From: Shewanella eurypsychrophilus
GTDB lineage: Bacteria; Pseudomonadota; Gammaproteobacteria; Enterobacterales; Shewanellaceae
Reading direction: 5' to 3'
Length of the DNA stretch: 64,000 nucleotides
Assembly (NCBI RefSeq): GCF_007004545.3
Contig: NZ_CP045503.2
Location: 5,706,501-5,770,500 of the forward strand
Shown here: positions 32,419 to 41,056 of the stretch, one piece after another
Numbering within the stretch: position 1 is the stretch's first letter
Layout of the letters: every line of letters starts with the position of its first letter
Notes under the pieces: generated by a model
What the model was told of the DNA's origin: nothing
Seen by the model: only the letters and a program-made list of their open reading frames with translations
Database searches by the model: none
Made by a program: the position numbers and the translations under genes

Positions 32419-32970
32419 ATGTTCCAAGTATTCTGTAAGTTCATCTTAAAACTGTCTGGTTGGAAAATATCCGGCTCACTGCCAACGGATCACCAATTTT
32501 TGGCTATCGTCGGACCACACACCAGTAATTGGGATTTTGTTATTGGTGTATTAGCCCGTGGAGCCCTAGGCGCTAAAATTAACTTCCTCGGCAAGCACCA
32601 GCTATTTATTCCTCCATGGGGCTGGTTCTTCAAAGCTGTTGGTGGCACACCGGTAGATAGAAGAAAGAGCAACAACTTAGTCGATGGTGTCGTTCAGCTT
32701 TACCACAGCAATCCAAATTTCTCGCTGGCATTAGCACCGGAGGGAACTCGCAGCCCTGTAAAACGCTGGAAAACAGGCTTCTACCATATCGCCACTAAAG
32801 CCCAGGTGCCGATCGTGACCGTGGGACTCGACTTCGGCCATAAGACAGTAGTCATTCCCGAAGGTTTTCAAACAACTGACGATATGCAGCACGATATGAA
32901 TAAAATAATCGACTTCTATCGCTCAATAAATGGACGTCACCAGAAGGTGATCCCAGATTTCATTCGATGA
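32419..32970 (+). CDS. Lysophospholipid acyltransferase-family protein
   Basis: A 183-residue protein of the PlsC-like acyltransferase superfamily. The catalytic H-x4-D is in GPHTSNWDF (about 31-39). The acceptor-binding motifs are GGTPVDRRKS (about 75-84) and LAPEGTRSPVKRWKTGFYHIA (split motif, about 112-132). It lacks a long membrane anchor and is short for a 1-acylglycerol-3-phosphate acyltransferase, so the acceptor is uncertain. Single gene. Confidence 0.82.
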   Translation: MFQVFCKFILKLSGWKISGSLPTDHQFLAIVGPHTSNWDFVIGVLARGALGAKINFLGKHQLFIPPWGWFFKAVGGTPVDRRKSNNLVDGVVQLYHSNPNFSLALAPEGTRSPVKRWKTGFYHIATKAQVPIVTVGLDFGHKTVVIPEGFQTTDDMQHDMNKIIDFYRSINGRHQKVIPDFIR

Positions 32971-33071
32971 TGGCCACTCATCTGCCTAAATAACAGTATT
33001 GGATATTGCATAAATAGCTTGTTCATTAAACAGCTGGCGGCTATAGTGCCGCCATTATTTACCCAGCGAAT

Positions 33072-33707
33072 ATGCATGCTATGAGTCTTGATACTTGGTT
33101 ACTCTATCTATTTGCGGTTCTGTTAATCGCCATATCTCCAGGCACTATGGCCGTACTGTCCATGAGTCATGGTATGCATTATGGTAAGACTCGTAGTCTG
33201 GCTACCGCTTTCGGTAGTGTGACTTCAGCATTGATCTTGATGATGGCTTCTGCAGCAGGCTTAGGGGCACTATTGAGTGCGACTGAGTACGGCTTTACTA
33301 TTTTGAAGTACTGTGGCGCCGCCTATCTAATCTTTCTTGGGATAAAATTACTGCTAACTAAGGCCAGTGGCCAAGGCCTCGACCTGCAACACATCAAGAG
33401 CAAAGGCACACCTAAACAGATGTTTAAGCAGGCCTTTCTTGTCGGGATAAGCAATCCCAAAGATCTGCTCTTCTTTGCAGCCCTATTCCCGCAATTTATC
33501 AACATATCGGCACCACAAGGTCCCCAATTGGCAATTTTAGCCGCAACTTGGGCCGTGATAGATTTCAGCTTCGTGATGATTTACGCCAGCATGGCCAATG
33601 TACTGGCTCCAACTCTAAGAACCAGTAATAAACTGCATTGGTTCGACCGAACCAGCGGCGGCGTATTTATTACACTCGCAGCAATATTAGTTACCAGGGA
33701 AAGCTAG
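33072..33707 (+). CDS. LysE/RhtB-family amino-acid exporter
   Basis: A 211-residue protein with six membrane segments and family motifs: LLIAISPGTMAVLSMSHGMHYG (about 14-35, usual form SPGP), KYCGAAYLIFLGIKLL, and FLVGISNPKDLLFFAALFPQFI. It should export an amino acid or similar metabolite; the substrate is unknown. The start is either this ATG or the one three codons on (MSLDTW). The stop codon lies inside a heptamer repeat cluster. Confidence 0.85.
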   Translation: MHAMSLDTWLLYLFAVLLIAISPGTMAVLSMSHGMHYGKTRSLATAFGSVTSALILMMASAAGLGALLSATEYGFTILKYCGAAYLIFLGIKLLLTKASGQGLDLQHIKSKGTPKQMFKQAFLVGISNPKDLLFFAALFPQFINISAPQGPQLAILAATWAVIDFSFVMIYASMANVLAPTLRTSNKLHWFDRTSGGVFITLAAILVTRES

Positions 33708-33751
33708 TTCCTAGGTTCTAGGTTCTAGGTTCTAAAAACTAGGACCTAGAA
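33703..33751. repeat. CTAGGNN heptamer cluster (locus D), best-preserved
   Basis: Seven phased units: CTAGTTC, CTAGGTT three times, CTAAAAA, CTAGGAC, CTAGAAC. It fills the gap between two convergent genes, and its first unit contains the LysE stop codon. Confidence 0.85.
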
Positions 33752-33758
33752 CCTTCGT

Positions 33759-35015
33759 TTAAACTTCTTTCAAACTTCTAATATCCGATCCTGTTGGTCC
33801 CTGAAAAGCGCGTAATCCAAATTCAGGTAATATCGCAAATACGTGATCGAAGATATCACCCTGAATATCTTCATAAAAGGCCCAACGAGTATCGTTAGTG
33901 AAGATGTAGATCTCAATGGGTACACCTTCTTTCGTCGATGCAAGCTGACGCACGAGCAAGGTCATATCTTGGTGAACTTTGTCGTGATTAGAGACAAACT
34001 CCTTCAAATAGGCCCTAAAAGTACCGATATTGGTCAAATTACGACTGTTTACCGGTATATCTGCATCTGTTGTTTTGCTATTAAATTCAATCAGCTCTTC
34101 GCTTTTGCGCGCCATATACTCTTTCAGGTAATTAATCTTGCCTAAACGTTGTCTCTCCTCATCGGAAAGAAACCGAATAGAGTGGATATCGATAAGCACA
34201 GAACGCTTAATGCGGCGCCCCCCGGACTCAGACATGCCGCGCCAATTTTTGAAGGCATCTGACACTAATGAATAAGCCGGGATCATGGTAATAGTCTTGT
34301 CCCAGTTACGCACTTTCACCGTTGTTAAAGAGACCTCTTCAACGGAACCATCGGCGCCATACTTATCCATCTGAATCCAATCACCAGGACTCACCATTCG
34401 GTTAGCAGCGAGCTGAATTCCTGCAACGAAACCAAGAATCGTATCCCTGAAAACCAACATAATCAAACCCGTCATCACACCTAGACCACTTAGGAAGTAG
34501 ACGGGAGACTGATCGGCTAATATCGAAATCGAGACGATAATTGAGACAAAGAAGAGGAAAAGCTTAAACAGCTGCACGAAGCTTTTAATCGGCAGACGAC
34601 GGCTAACCAAATTAACATCTGCGATCTCATTGGCGGCATCTAACGAGCTGTATACCGCACGTATCAACAACACCAAGATCGTCACGCTAAGCAAGCGCTG
34701 AGTCATACTACTTAGCACTTCATGCTCGGTCAGTGCTAATGGCACTAAGATACTAAGCACGAGTGCCGGAACGATAATCGCGAACTTTTCCAGCACCCTA
34801 TGGCGCATGAATATATCATCCCAGCTTACTTTCGAGCGCTGAATGACAATATTCATTGCCCTTACTACGCCACGCTTAACAAACAGGTAAACCAGCATGG
34901 CAATCACCAAACTGGCAAACACCATCACAGAGGTAGAGACACCATCAGATGGTGTCGTATTAATTCCCCAGTTAGATAACCAATGGGTGATCTGCAACCT
35001 AATTTCTTGATCCAC
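33759..35015 (-). CDS. Mechanosensitive ion channel, YbdG-type MscS family
   Basis: A 418-residue inner-membrane channel close in length and layout to E. coli YbdG (MscM-type). It has five membrane segments (from about 29-44 to 175-190), then the pore helix and beta domain: GVMTGLIMLVFRDTILGFVAGIQLAANRM, PGDWIQMDKYGADGSVEEVSLTTVKVRNWD, and NWRGMSESGGRRIKRS. It would open under hypo-osmotic stress. Single gene, convergent with lysE; its stop lies just beyond the heptamer cluster. Confidence 0.88.
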   Translation of the reverse strand: MDQEIRLQITHWLSNWGINTTPSDGVSTSVMVFASLVIAMLVYLFVKRGVVRAMNIVIQRSKVSWDDIFMRHRVLEKFAIIVPALVLSILVPLALTEHEVLSSMTQRLLSVTILVLLIRAVYSSLDAANEIADVNLVSRRLPIKSFVQLFKLFLFFVSIIVSISILADQSPVYFLSGLGVMTGLIMLVFRDTILGFVAGIQLAANRMVSPGDWIQMDKYGADGSVEEVSLTTVKVRNWDKTITMIPAYSLVSDAFKNWRGMSESGGRRIKRSVLIDIHSIRFLSDEERQRLGKINYLKEYMARKSEELIEFNSKTTDADIPVNSRNLTNIGTFRAYLKEFVSNHDKVHQDMTLLVRQLASTKEGVPIEIYIFTNDTRWAFYEDIQGDIFDHVFAILPEFGLRAFQGPTGSDIRSLKEV

Positions 35016-35212
35016 GATTCACTTCCCTTAGAAGTACCAATATTGATAGAAGTCTTGTTAGCAACTGGCTAACACAAGCATATTTACCGAAAAGAAAACT
35101 CAACAAAAATGACACAAACATTTCTTTTATAAGAAATTTTAGCATTCTATATTGACTGGTGTACAAAGTTTAACAACAATCTATGTCTAAAGTCAGAGAT
35201 AGGACAAACTAG

Positions 35213-35749
35213 ATGACAAAATATTTAATCATGTTGGTACTTTTAGCAACGAGCTTGCAGGCTAATGCAAATATGCCCGCGGAAGATCCAAACCCAAGCT
35301 TCACGCCGAAAATCAGCTTAACTGCTGATTATATTCCTGCAGCCATTGATATGTATGGCATCACTTTGGCCCCCTATCACCATGACCGAGATTATGCTCA
35401 ATGGGGTTATTACATTGGCTATGCTAAAAGTGATAAAGATCATGCTGATATTACCTTCCCTTCGGAGAGTTACACGCAAGATACTATGTGGCGATTTGGG
35501 CTAAGCTATAGCTTAACCAACAATTTTAGTCTCTATGGCGGGGCAAGTTCATATAATCATGAAACTCACTATACCTCAGGTAAAACACCTAAGATTGTGG
35601 ATGGCGAGCCGATTTGGGAAGAGGAATCAGACACGACTTGGGGCGGCGAGGTAGGATTAAGATACATGATGGATTTTGGATTGATGATAAGCACAGGTTA
35701 CAACTCTGCCTCTGAAACCGCTGTTTTCAGCCTAGGTTGGGCCATCTAA
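35213..35749 (+). CDS. Small putative outer-membrane barrel protein
   Basis: A 178-residue protein with a signal peptide (MTKYLIMLVLLATSLQANA) and alternating strands rich in Tyr/Gly (YAQWGYYIGYAKSD, MWRFGLSYSLTNNFSLYGGASSY, VGLRYMMDFGLMISTGYNSA), ending VFSLGWAI. This suggests an 8-stranded barrel or a periplasmic beta protein. I do not recognise a named family. Single gene after an AT-rich promoter region. Confidence 0.65.
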   Translation: MTKYLIMLVLLATSLQANANMPAEDPNPSFTPKISLTADYIPAAIDMYGITLAPYHHDRDYAQWGYYIGYAKSDKDHADITFPSESYTQDTMWRFGLSYSLTNNFSLYGGASSYNHETHYTSGKTPKIVDGEPIWEEESDTTWGGEVGLRYMMDFGLMISTGYNSASETAVFSLGWAI

Positions 35750-35866
35750 AACACACCAAGCCTGCAGAAGAAGCCCTTAGCCCCTCGAGTGCAGCTCAGC
35801 CTATGAGCTGCCTACTTCTGTGTTGAATTATGCCACCAAAAATAACTCTGAACTGACCACTGACTT

Positions 35867-35880
35867 ATACCGATTGGTAT
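35867..35880. repeat. ATACCGATTGGTAT short palindromic repeat
   Basis: ATACC-GATT-GGTAT. Related copies lie at 44758-44771 (ATACCAATCGGTAT) and 61920-61933 (ATACCGCTTGGTAT), with half copies near 35946 and 9439. All are intergenic and usually followed by TTA. Confidence 0.55.
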
Positions 35881-35992
35881 TAATTCCTGTAGCCTTAGAT
35901 CTCGAGAATTGACCTTCCCCATGTAAACTGGCTAACCTATGTATAATCGATTGGTATAAACTCAGTCATCAACTTTATTAGGTTCCTTAGTC

Positions 35993-36655
35993 ATGCATAA
36001 ACGTCTAAAATTTTTAAGCGCATTTGCTTTACTTGTCATAGCAGTTCCTAGCTTAGCAATTGCAGCTACAGAAACGGTTGCCAGCCTCACCCTAGAAAAC
36101 GGCGCAAAAGTTCGTCTCAATGATGATTTCACTTGGGAATACGTGATCCTAGAAACTGTTCCAGTGGTAAACAGTGAAACAAAGTCCCAGACCCCTCTGG
36201 CGATTGCAGCGGGCACATCGGCCAGCATCGAGATAGCTAAAGCAGCTCCTCAAGCAACTCAAGCAACTCAAGCAATTAGCCAAACCATGACTGCGACCGC
36301 CATGTCACAAGCTGAGTTACTTAAATCGACAGCAAAAGCAGGTGTAAAAGTCAGCTTTGCGAAGGCTGAATGGGATGACGATGGTCGCCTAGGCCTCACC
36401 TTCGACTTAGCCAGCACCAGCTCTGAGCACTATGTGATGATAGAGATGGATGTCACCCTATACGATGACACAGGTAAAACCCTTAAGACAGAAACGCTCA
36501 AGGTGTGGAAAGCCATCTTCAGATCGGCAGATACTTACCTGCGTAAAGGCGAGCAGCGACAGAGCAGAACCTTCTGGATCGAAGGCATAGATGCCAGCCA
36601 GTGGTCTAAGCAACTGCTCAGCCTCAAAATCGGCGAGATGAATTCGAGAATGTGA
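35993..36655 (+). CDS. DUF3157-family exported protein
   Basis: A 220-residue protein with a signal peptide (LKFLSAFALLVIAVPSLAIA). A short N-terminal domain is followed by a Gln/Ala-rich linker (QATQATQAISQT) and a C-terminal beta domain with AEWDDDGRLGLTFDLAS and SRTFWIEGIDASQW. This matches the DUF3157 pattern known from Shewanella and Vibrio. Function unknown. It is convergent with hutH across a strong terminator. Confidence 0.8.
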   Translation: MHKRLKFLSAFALLVIAVPSLAIAATETVASLTLENGAKVRLNDDFTWEYVILETVPVVNSETKSQTPLAIAAGTSASIEIAKAAPQATQATQAISQTMTATAMSQAELLKSTAKAGVKVSFAKAEWDDDGRLGLTFDLASTSSEHYVMIEMDVTLYDDTGKTLKTETLKVWKAIFRSADTYLRKGEQRQSRTFWIEGIDASQWSKQLLSLKIGEMNSRM

Positions 36656-36715
36656 TTTTAGAGAAGGCACTAGGAACGAGGGAAAGCAGTTCCTAGGAGA
36701 AGACAGATAAAAACA

Positions 36716-36745
36716 AAAAGCCGGCACATAGATACGCCGGCTTTT
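36716..36745. terminator. Bidirectional terminator between DUF3157 gene and hutH
   Basis: AAAAGCCGGC (36716-36725) and GCCGGCTTTT (36736-36745) around a 10-nt loop, with A/T runs on both sides. Degenerate CTAGGNN heptamers flank it on both sides. Confidence 0.9.
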
Positions 36746-36751
36746 GACTTT

Positions 36752-36785
36752 TCCTAAGACCTAGGAACTAGATCCTAGGACCTTA
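36752..36785. repeat. CTAGGNN heptamer cluster (locus E)
   Basis: CCTAAGA, CCTAGGA, ACTAGAT, CCTAGGA, CCTTA in 7-bp phase at the hutH 3' end. A weaker partner (CTAGGAA, then TCCTAGG) lies at 36669-36697 on the other side of the terminator. Confidence 0.7.
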
Positions 36786-36791
36786 TTTGAT

Positions 36792-38324
36792 TTACAAACT
36801 AGGTAAAACACCTGCTGGTAAATAGCTGTTAAAGCTAGCTGTCAGTAACAAGTTTATCGATGCCTCGATATCCGGGCCGAAGAACCTATCCTTATCGTAA
36901 TAAGAAACCACTTCACGTATTTCTGCTTTTGCCTTAGCCACTGCTGCACTTGGCTGTAATGGTGCACGGAAGTCTAAGCCCTGCGCCGAAGCTAGCAATT
37001 CGATAGCTAACACGCCACGGGTATTCTCAGACATATCACGCAGACGACGCGCCGCGAAGGTCGCCATAGAGACGTGATCTTCTTGGTTCGCCGATGTTGG
37101 CAAGCTATCAACCGATGCTGGGTGGGCATAGGTCTTATTCTCAGAAGCCAATGCAGCTGCAGTTACCTGAGCAATCATGAAGCCAGAGTTTACGCCGCCA
37201 TTTTCAACTAAAAATGGAGGCAGTTTAGACAGGTTAGGATCTATCAGCAGTGCGATACGACGCTCGGCGATAGAACCGAGTTCTGCTAGGGCAATCGCCA
37301 AGTTATCGGCAGCCATAGCCACAGGCTCGGCGTGGAAGTTACCACCAGAGATAATGTCACCCGTATCTTGGAATACCAGAGGATTATCGGTTACACCGTT
37401 CGCCTCAGTTCCCAATACTTCAGCTGCATGACGAATTTGTGTTAAACACGCACCCAAAACTTGTGGCTGACAACGCAGAGAATATGGGTCTTGCACCTTC
37501 TCGCAGTTAAGATGATCTAGGCTGATCTCAGACTCTTCACCGAGTAGATGACGGAACAGACCGGCAGAATCTATCTGACCTTTCTGACCACGGGCTGCAT
37601 GAATACGCGCATCGAATGGGCTACGACTGCCCATAGCGGCTTCAACACTCATGGCACCGATCACTGAACTTGCAGCAAACAGATCTTCTGCATTAAACAG
37701 ACCTTCAAGCGCCAAAGCTGTCGAGGCTTGAGTTCCGTTAAGCAGGGCTAGTCCCTCTTTAGCAGCAAGTTCGATAGGCTCAAGACCCGCAATTTCAAGG
37801 CCTTCTTTGGCAGATATGATCTGTCCCTTATAGCTGACTTCACCTTCACCAAGCAGAGGCAGGCTCATGTGCGATAGCGGCGCTAAATCACCCGATGCAC
37901 CCACAGAACCTTTTTCAGGGACACATGGGTACACTTCGGCGTTAACCAAAGCGATAAGGAAGTTGATCACCTCGAGACGGATACCAGAAAAGCCACGGCT
38001 TAACGAGTTAATCTTCAGCACCATCATCAGGCGAACAGTGGCGTCCTGCATGTATTTACCCGTGCCAGCTGCATGTGACAGCACAATTGAGCGCTGTAAT
38101 AGTTGCAGATCTTTATCTTCAATCTTGGTATTGGCAAGCAGACCAAAGCCAGTATTGATACCATAAACGGTACGGCTTTCATCAATAATTCTCTGCACTA
38201 TGCCTGAGCTAATATTGATAGCAGCAATGGCTTCATCGGCAAGCTCTAGGGTAATTTGTCCACGGCTGATGTCACGGATTTGTGTCAGCGTCAGCGTACC
38301 TGGTTTTAATACTAAATGGCTCAT
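36792..38324 (-). CDS. hutH: Histidine ammonia-lyase
   Basis: A 510-residue cytoplasmic enzyme converting histidine to urocanate and ammonia, step 1 of histidine degradation. The Ala-Ser-Gly triplet that cyclises into the MIO cofactor is in GSVGASGDLAPLSH (about 143-156). Other conserved parts are VYGINTGFG (Tyr, about 53), ETRGV-like NTRGVLAIELLA, and QEDHVSMA. I start at ATG 38324 behind AGGG; an upstream start at 38378 overlaps hutU and exceeds the usual 505-515 residues. It begins 2 bp after hutU ends. Confidence 0.97.
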   Translation of the reverse strand: MSHLVLKPGTLTLTQIRDISRGQITLELADEAIAAINISSGIVQRIIDESRTVYGINTGFGLLANTKIEDKDLQLLQRSIVLSHAAGTGKYMQDATVRLMMVLKINSLSRGFSGIRLEVINFLIALVNAEVYPCVPEKGSVGASGDLAPLSHMSLPLLGEGEVSYKGQIISAKEGLEIAGLEPIELAAKEGLALLNGTQASTALALEGLFNAEDLFAASSVIGAMSVEAAMGSRSPFDARIHAARGQKGQIDSAGLFRHLLGEESEISLDHLNCEKVQDPYSLRCQPQVLGACLTQIRHAAEVLGTEANGVTDNPLVFQDTGDIISGGNFHAEPVAMAADNLAIALAELGSIAERRIALLIDPNLSKLPPFLVENGGVNSGFMIAQVTAAALASENKTYAHPASVDSLPTSANQEDHVSMATFAARRLRDMSENTRGVLAIELLASAQGLDFRAPLQPSAAVAKAKAEIREVVSYYDKDRFFGPDIEASINLLLTASFNSYLPAGVLPSL

Positions 38325-38326
38325 TT

Positions 38327-40003
38327 TTACTTTCCCTCTTCTAGCATCGGCAGGTCTAGGCTCTGCTCTTTTGCACAATTCTTAGCGAGTTCATATCCGG
38401 CATCGGCATGACGCATTACACCCGTTGCAGGGTCATTCCAAAGCACACGGCCAAGGCGAGCGGCAGCATCATCACTACCATCTGCAACGATAACCACACC
38501 AGAATGTTGGCTGAAGCCCATGCCTACACCACCACCGTGATGCAGAGAGACCCAAGTCGCGCCGCTTGCGGTGTTCAATAACGCATTCATCAATGGCCAA
38601 TCAGAAACCGCATCAGAGCCATCGAGCATAGATTCAGTTTCACGATTAGGACTAGCAACAGAGCCTGAATCTAAGTGATCACGACCAATAACTACAGGTG
38701 CTGACAGCTCACCTGTTTTTACCATCTCGTTAAAGGCTAATGCCAAACGCGCGCGGTCTTTCAAGCCTACCCAACAGATACGTGAAGGAAGCCCCTGGAA
38801 AGCGATACGCTCACGCGCCATATCTAGCCAGTTGTGCAGATGTGGATTATCAGGAATAAGCTCTTTTACCTTGGCGTCAGTCTTATAGATATCTTCTGGA
38901 TCGCCAGAGAGTGCTACCCAACGAAACGGTCCAATACCTTCACAAAACAGCGGACGCACATAGGCTGGCACGAAACCAGGGAAGTCGAATGCGTTTTCCA
39001 CGCCTTCTTCGAATGCCATCTGACGGATATTGTTGCCGTAATCGGTTGTCGCTGCACCAGCCGCTTGAAGAGCTAGCATCGCCTTAACCTGAACCGCCAT
39101 AGACTGCTTAGCAGCCTTAACGACTGCCGCTTCATCTTTTTTACGCATCTCGATAGCTTGCTCTAGGGTCCAACCCTGTGGCAAATAACCGTTTAATGGA
39201 TCATGAGCAGAAGTTTGGTCAGTCACAACATCAGGTGTGATACCACGTTCTACCAACTCGGCGAACACATCTGCCGCGTTGCCAAGCAGACCAACAGAGA
39301 CAGGCTTACCGCTCTTGTTAGCCTCATCAATCATGGCTAACGCTTCATCTACCGATGTGGCTTTCTTATCGACATATTTAGTCCGTAGGCGGAAATCGAT
39401 ACGCGTCTCATCGACTTCACAGGTCAATACAGAGTAACCAGCCATAGTCCCGGCTAGCGGCTGAGCGCCACCCATACCACCTAGACCACCGGTCAAGATC
39501 CATTTACCCGCAGATGAACCACCGAAGTGCTGATTAGCCATGGCAACGAACGTCTCGTAAGTGCCCTGAACGATACCTTGTGAACCGATATAGATCCAAG
39601 AACCCGCTGTCATCTGGCCATACATGGCCAAACCTTTCTTATCCAGCTCGTTGAAGTGTTCCCAGTTAGCCCAGTGTGGCACCAGGTTTGAATTCGCAAT
39701 GATCACCCGTGGCGCATTGCTATGTGTCTTGAATACGCCCACTGGCTTGCCCGATTGCACCATCAAGGTTTCATCTTCTTCCAGACGCTGCAATACTTCG
39801 ATGATCTTGTCGTAACATTCCCAATCACGGGCTGCACGACCGATACCGCCATAAACAACAAGATCTTCCGGACGTTCAGCAACATCAGGATGCAAGTTAT
39901 TCATCAACATGCGCATTGGCGCTTCTGTCATCCAGCTCTTACAGCTTAGCTTGCTACCGTGCGGCGCAATAATGCGACGGCTTGGATCGTGTCTCTTATC
40001 CAT
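38327..40003 (-). CDS. hutU: Urocanate hydratase
   Basis: A 558-residue NAD-dependent enzyme converting urocanate to imidazolone propionate, step 2 of the pathway. The family marks are VVYGGIGRAARDW, GGLGGMGGAQPLAGTMAGY (NAD-binding Gly-rich segment, about 174-192), and the active-site cysteine in PSRICWVGLKDR (about 409). Length is typical. It is the first gene of the leftward hutU-hutH pair, 132 bp downstream of hutC. I saw no TGTATATACA-type operator directly before it. Confidence 0.98.
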   Translation of the reverse strand: MDKRHDPSRRIIAPHGSKLSCKSWMTEAPMRMLMNNLHPDVAERPEDLVVYGGIGRAARDWECYDKIIEVLQRLEEDETLMVQSGKPVGVFKTHSNAPRVIIANSNLVPHWANWEHFNELDKKGLAMYGQMTAGSWIYIGSQGIVQGTYETFVAMANQHFGGSSAGKWILTGGLGGMGGAQPLAGTMAGYSVLTCEVDETRIDFRLRTKYVDKKATSVDEALAMIDEANKSGKPVSVGLLGNAADVFAELVERGITPDVVTDQTSAHDPLNGYLPQGWTLEQAIEMRKKDEAAVVKAAKQSMAVQVKAMLALQAAGAATTDYGNNIRQMAFEEGVENAFDFPGFVPAYVRPLFCEGIGPFRWVALSGDPEDIYKTDAKVKELIPDNPHLHNWLDMARERIAFQGLPSRICWVGLKDRARLALAFNEMVKTGELSAPVVIGRDHLDSGSVASPNRETESMLDGSDAVSDWPLMNALLNTASGATWVSLHHGGGVGMGFSQHSGVVIVADGSDDAAARLGRVLWNDPATGVMRHADAGYELAKNCAKEQSLDLPMLEEGK

Positions 40004-40095
40004 CTTGAAAAACCTCGTATCAATTTGTTTGCTCTTTCTTTTATGAAAAGCGTTCTAGTTATGTTTTCTTTTACTTATAAAAATTTAGCTCTTAC

Positions 40096-40135
40096 ACCGC
40101 GAAGCGGTATCCATCGAAATGCGCAGCAGATCGAT
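40096..40135. repeat. Two-hairpin dispersed element, copy 1 (abuts hutC stop)
   Basis: ACCGC-GAA-GCGGT, then ATCGA, GATGCGCAGC-like core, TCGAT. Copies at 53380 and 53681 keep the core but change both outer arms together (ATAGA/TCTAT). Confidence 0.65.
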
Positions 40136-40837
40136 TTAGAACGTTAGATGACCACCCAAGCGGAACCTTGTGCCTGGATGGATTAATTTTGCGTAACTGA
40201 CCACACCTTGGCGTGACCAGGTACGACGTAAAATTTGCAGACAAGGCTCGCTAGCCTCTATCTCAAGGTGCTGCTGATTATGCTTATTGGCGATCACCGC
40301 CTCTAAGGTATGTCTAGCCTCAGTAAGCGGTGCCACTAGTGACAGATATTCATGGGGTGTCTGAGCTGAAAAGTCCTGCAGCAAATAGTCTGGTACCAGC
40401 TTCGGATTAACGAAACGCTCTTCAAGCTGTAGCGGTAGCCCTTGCTCACAATGCACCAGTACCGAGTAGTAAACCGGACTGCCAGTTTCTAACCCCAGAG
40501 CAATGGCAATAGGCGCTATCGCTTCTATTTGTGTTAGCTCTAGCTGCTTAACGCTATAACCATGGCCTCTGTCTTTAATCTCATCGGAGATATTGCGGAT
40601 CGCCATCATGGAAGATTGCGACTTAAGCTCGGCGACAAAGGTGCCTAGACCTTGGGTGCGCTCCAGCACACCATCATCGGTCAGCTCAGTTAATGCGCGG
40701 CGAGCCGTCATACGACTACACTCAAACAGTTCGGCCATCTGGTTTTCAGAAGGCACACGACTGTGCTCCTCCCATTCACCGGATTCGATACGGGCTAGAA
40801 TATACTGCTTAATTTCTGCAAACTTTGGCGTCGCCAT
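40136..40837 (-). CDS. hutC: Histidine utilisation repressor
   Basis: A 233-residue GntR-family regulator. The N-terminal winged helix (residues about 1-70) reads KFAEIKQYILARIESGEW, then VPSENQMAELFECSRMTARRALTELTDDGVLERTQGLGTFV. The C-terminal UTRA ligand domain contains GHGYSVKQLEL, LEERFVNPKLVPDYL and ILRRTWSRQGVVSYAKLIHPGTRFRL. Urocanate is the known inducer of HutC. It is divergent from hutI with a HutC-type palindrome between them (40951-40964). Confidence 0.95.
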   Translation of the reverse strand: MATPKFAEIKQYILARIESGEWEEHSRVPSENQMAELFECSRMTARRALTELTDDGVLERTQGLGTFVAELKSQSSMMAIRNISDEIKDRGHGYSVKQLELTQIEAIAPIAIALGLETGSPVYYSVLVHCEQGLPLQLEERFVNPKLVPDYLLQDFSAQTPHEYLSLVAPLTEARHTLEAVIANKHNQQHLEIEASEPCLQILRRTWSRQGVVSYAKLIHPGTRFRLGGHLTF

Positions 40838-40872
40838 AGCAATCCTTTACTCTTAATTTTGCGATATCAGAA

Positions 40873-40897
40873 CCTAGGTCCTAGAATCTAGGAACTT
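40873..40897. repeat. CTAGGNN heptamer cluster (locus F)
   Basis: CCTAGGT, CCTAGAA, TCTAGGA, ACTTGTC between hutC and hutI. It is the only cluster seen on the promoter side of genes. Confidence 0.6.
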
Positions 40898-40938
40898 GTC
40901 TTCGAGCAATAACGCTTTTCAAATGATGAAATTTACCG

Positions 40939-40964
40939 CTATAATCCTAGCTTGTATATACAAG
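40939..40964 (+). promoter_or_regulatory. HutC operator overlapping the hutI promoter
   Basis: A perfect 14-bp palindrome CTTGTATATACAAG (40951-40964), with the TGTATATACA core known for HutC, lies 7 bp after a good -10 box TATAAT (40939-40944). HutC bound here would block hutI transcription and could act on hutC as well. Confidence 0.75.
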
Positions 40965-41056
40965 TAAATACAAGCTGGATCACAAACTTTCTTTTATTTA
41001 GTATTGAATAAGAAACAAAGTCAGCATAACAACACATCAAAAAGTGAGGGAAAAAT

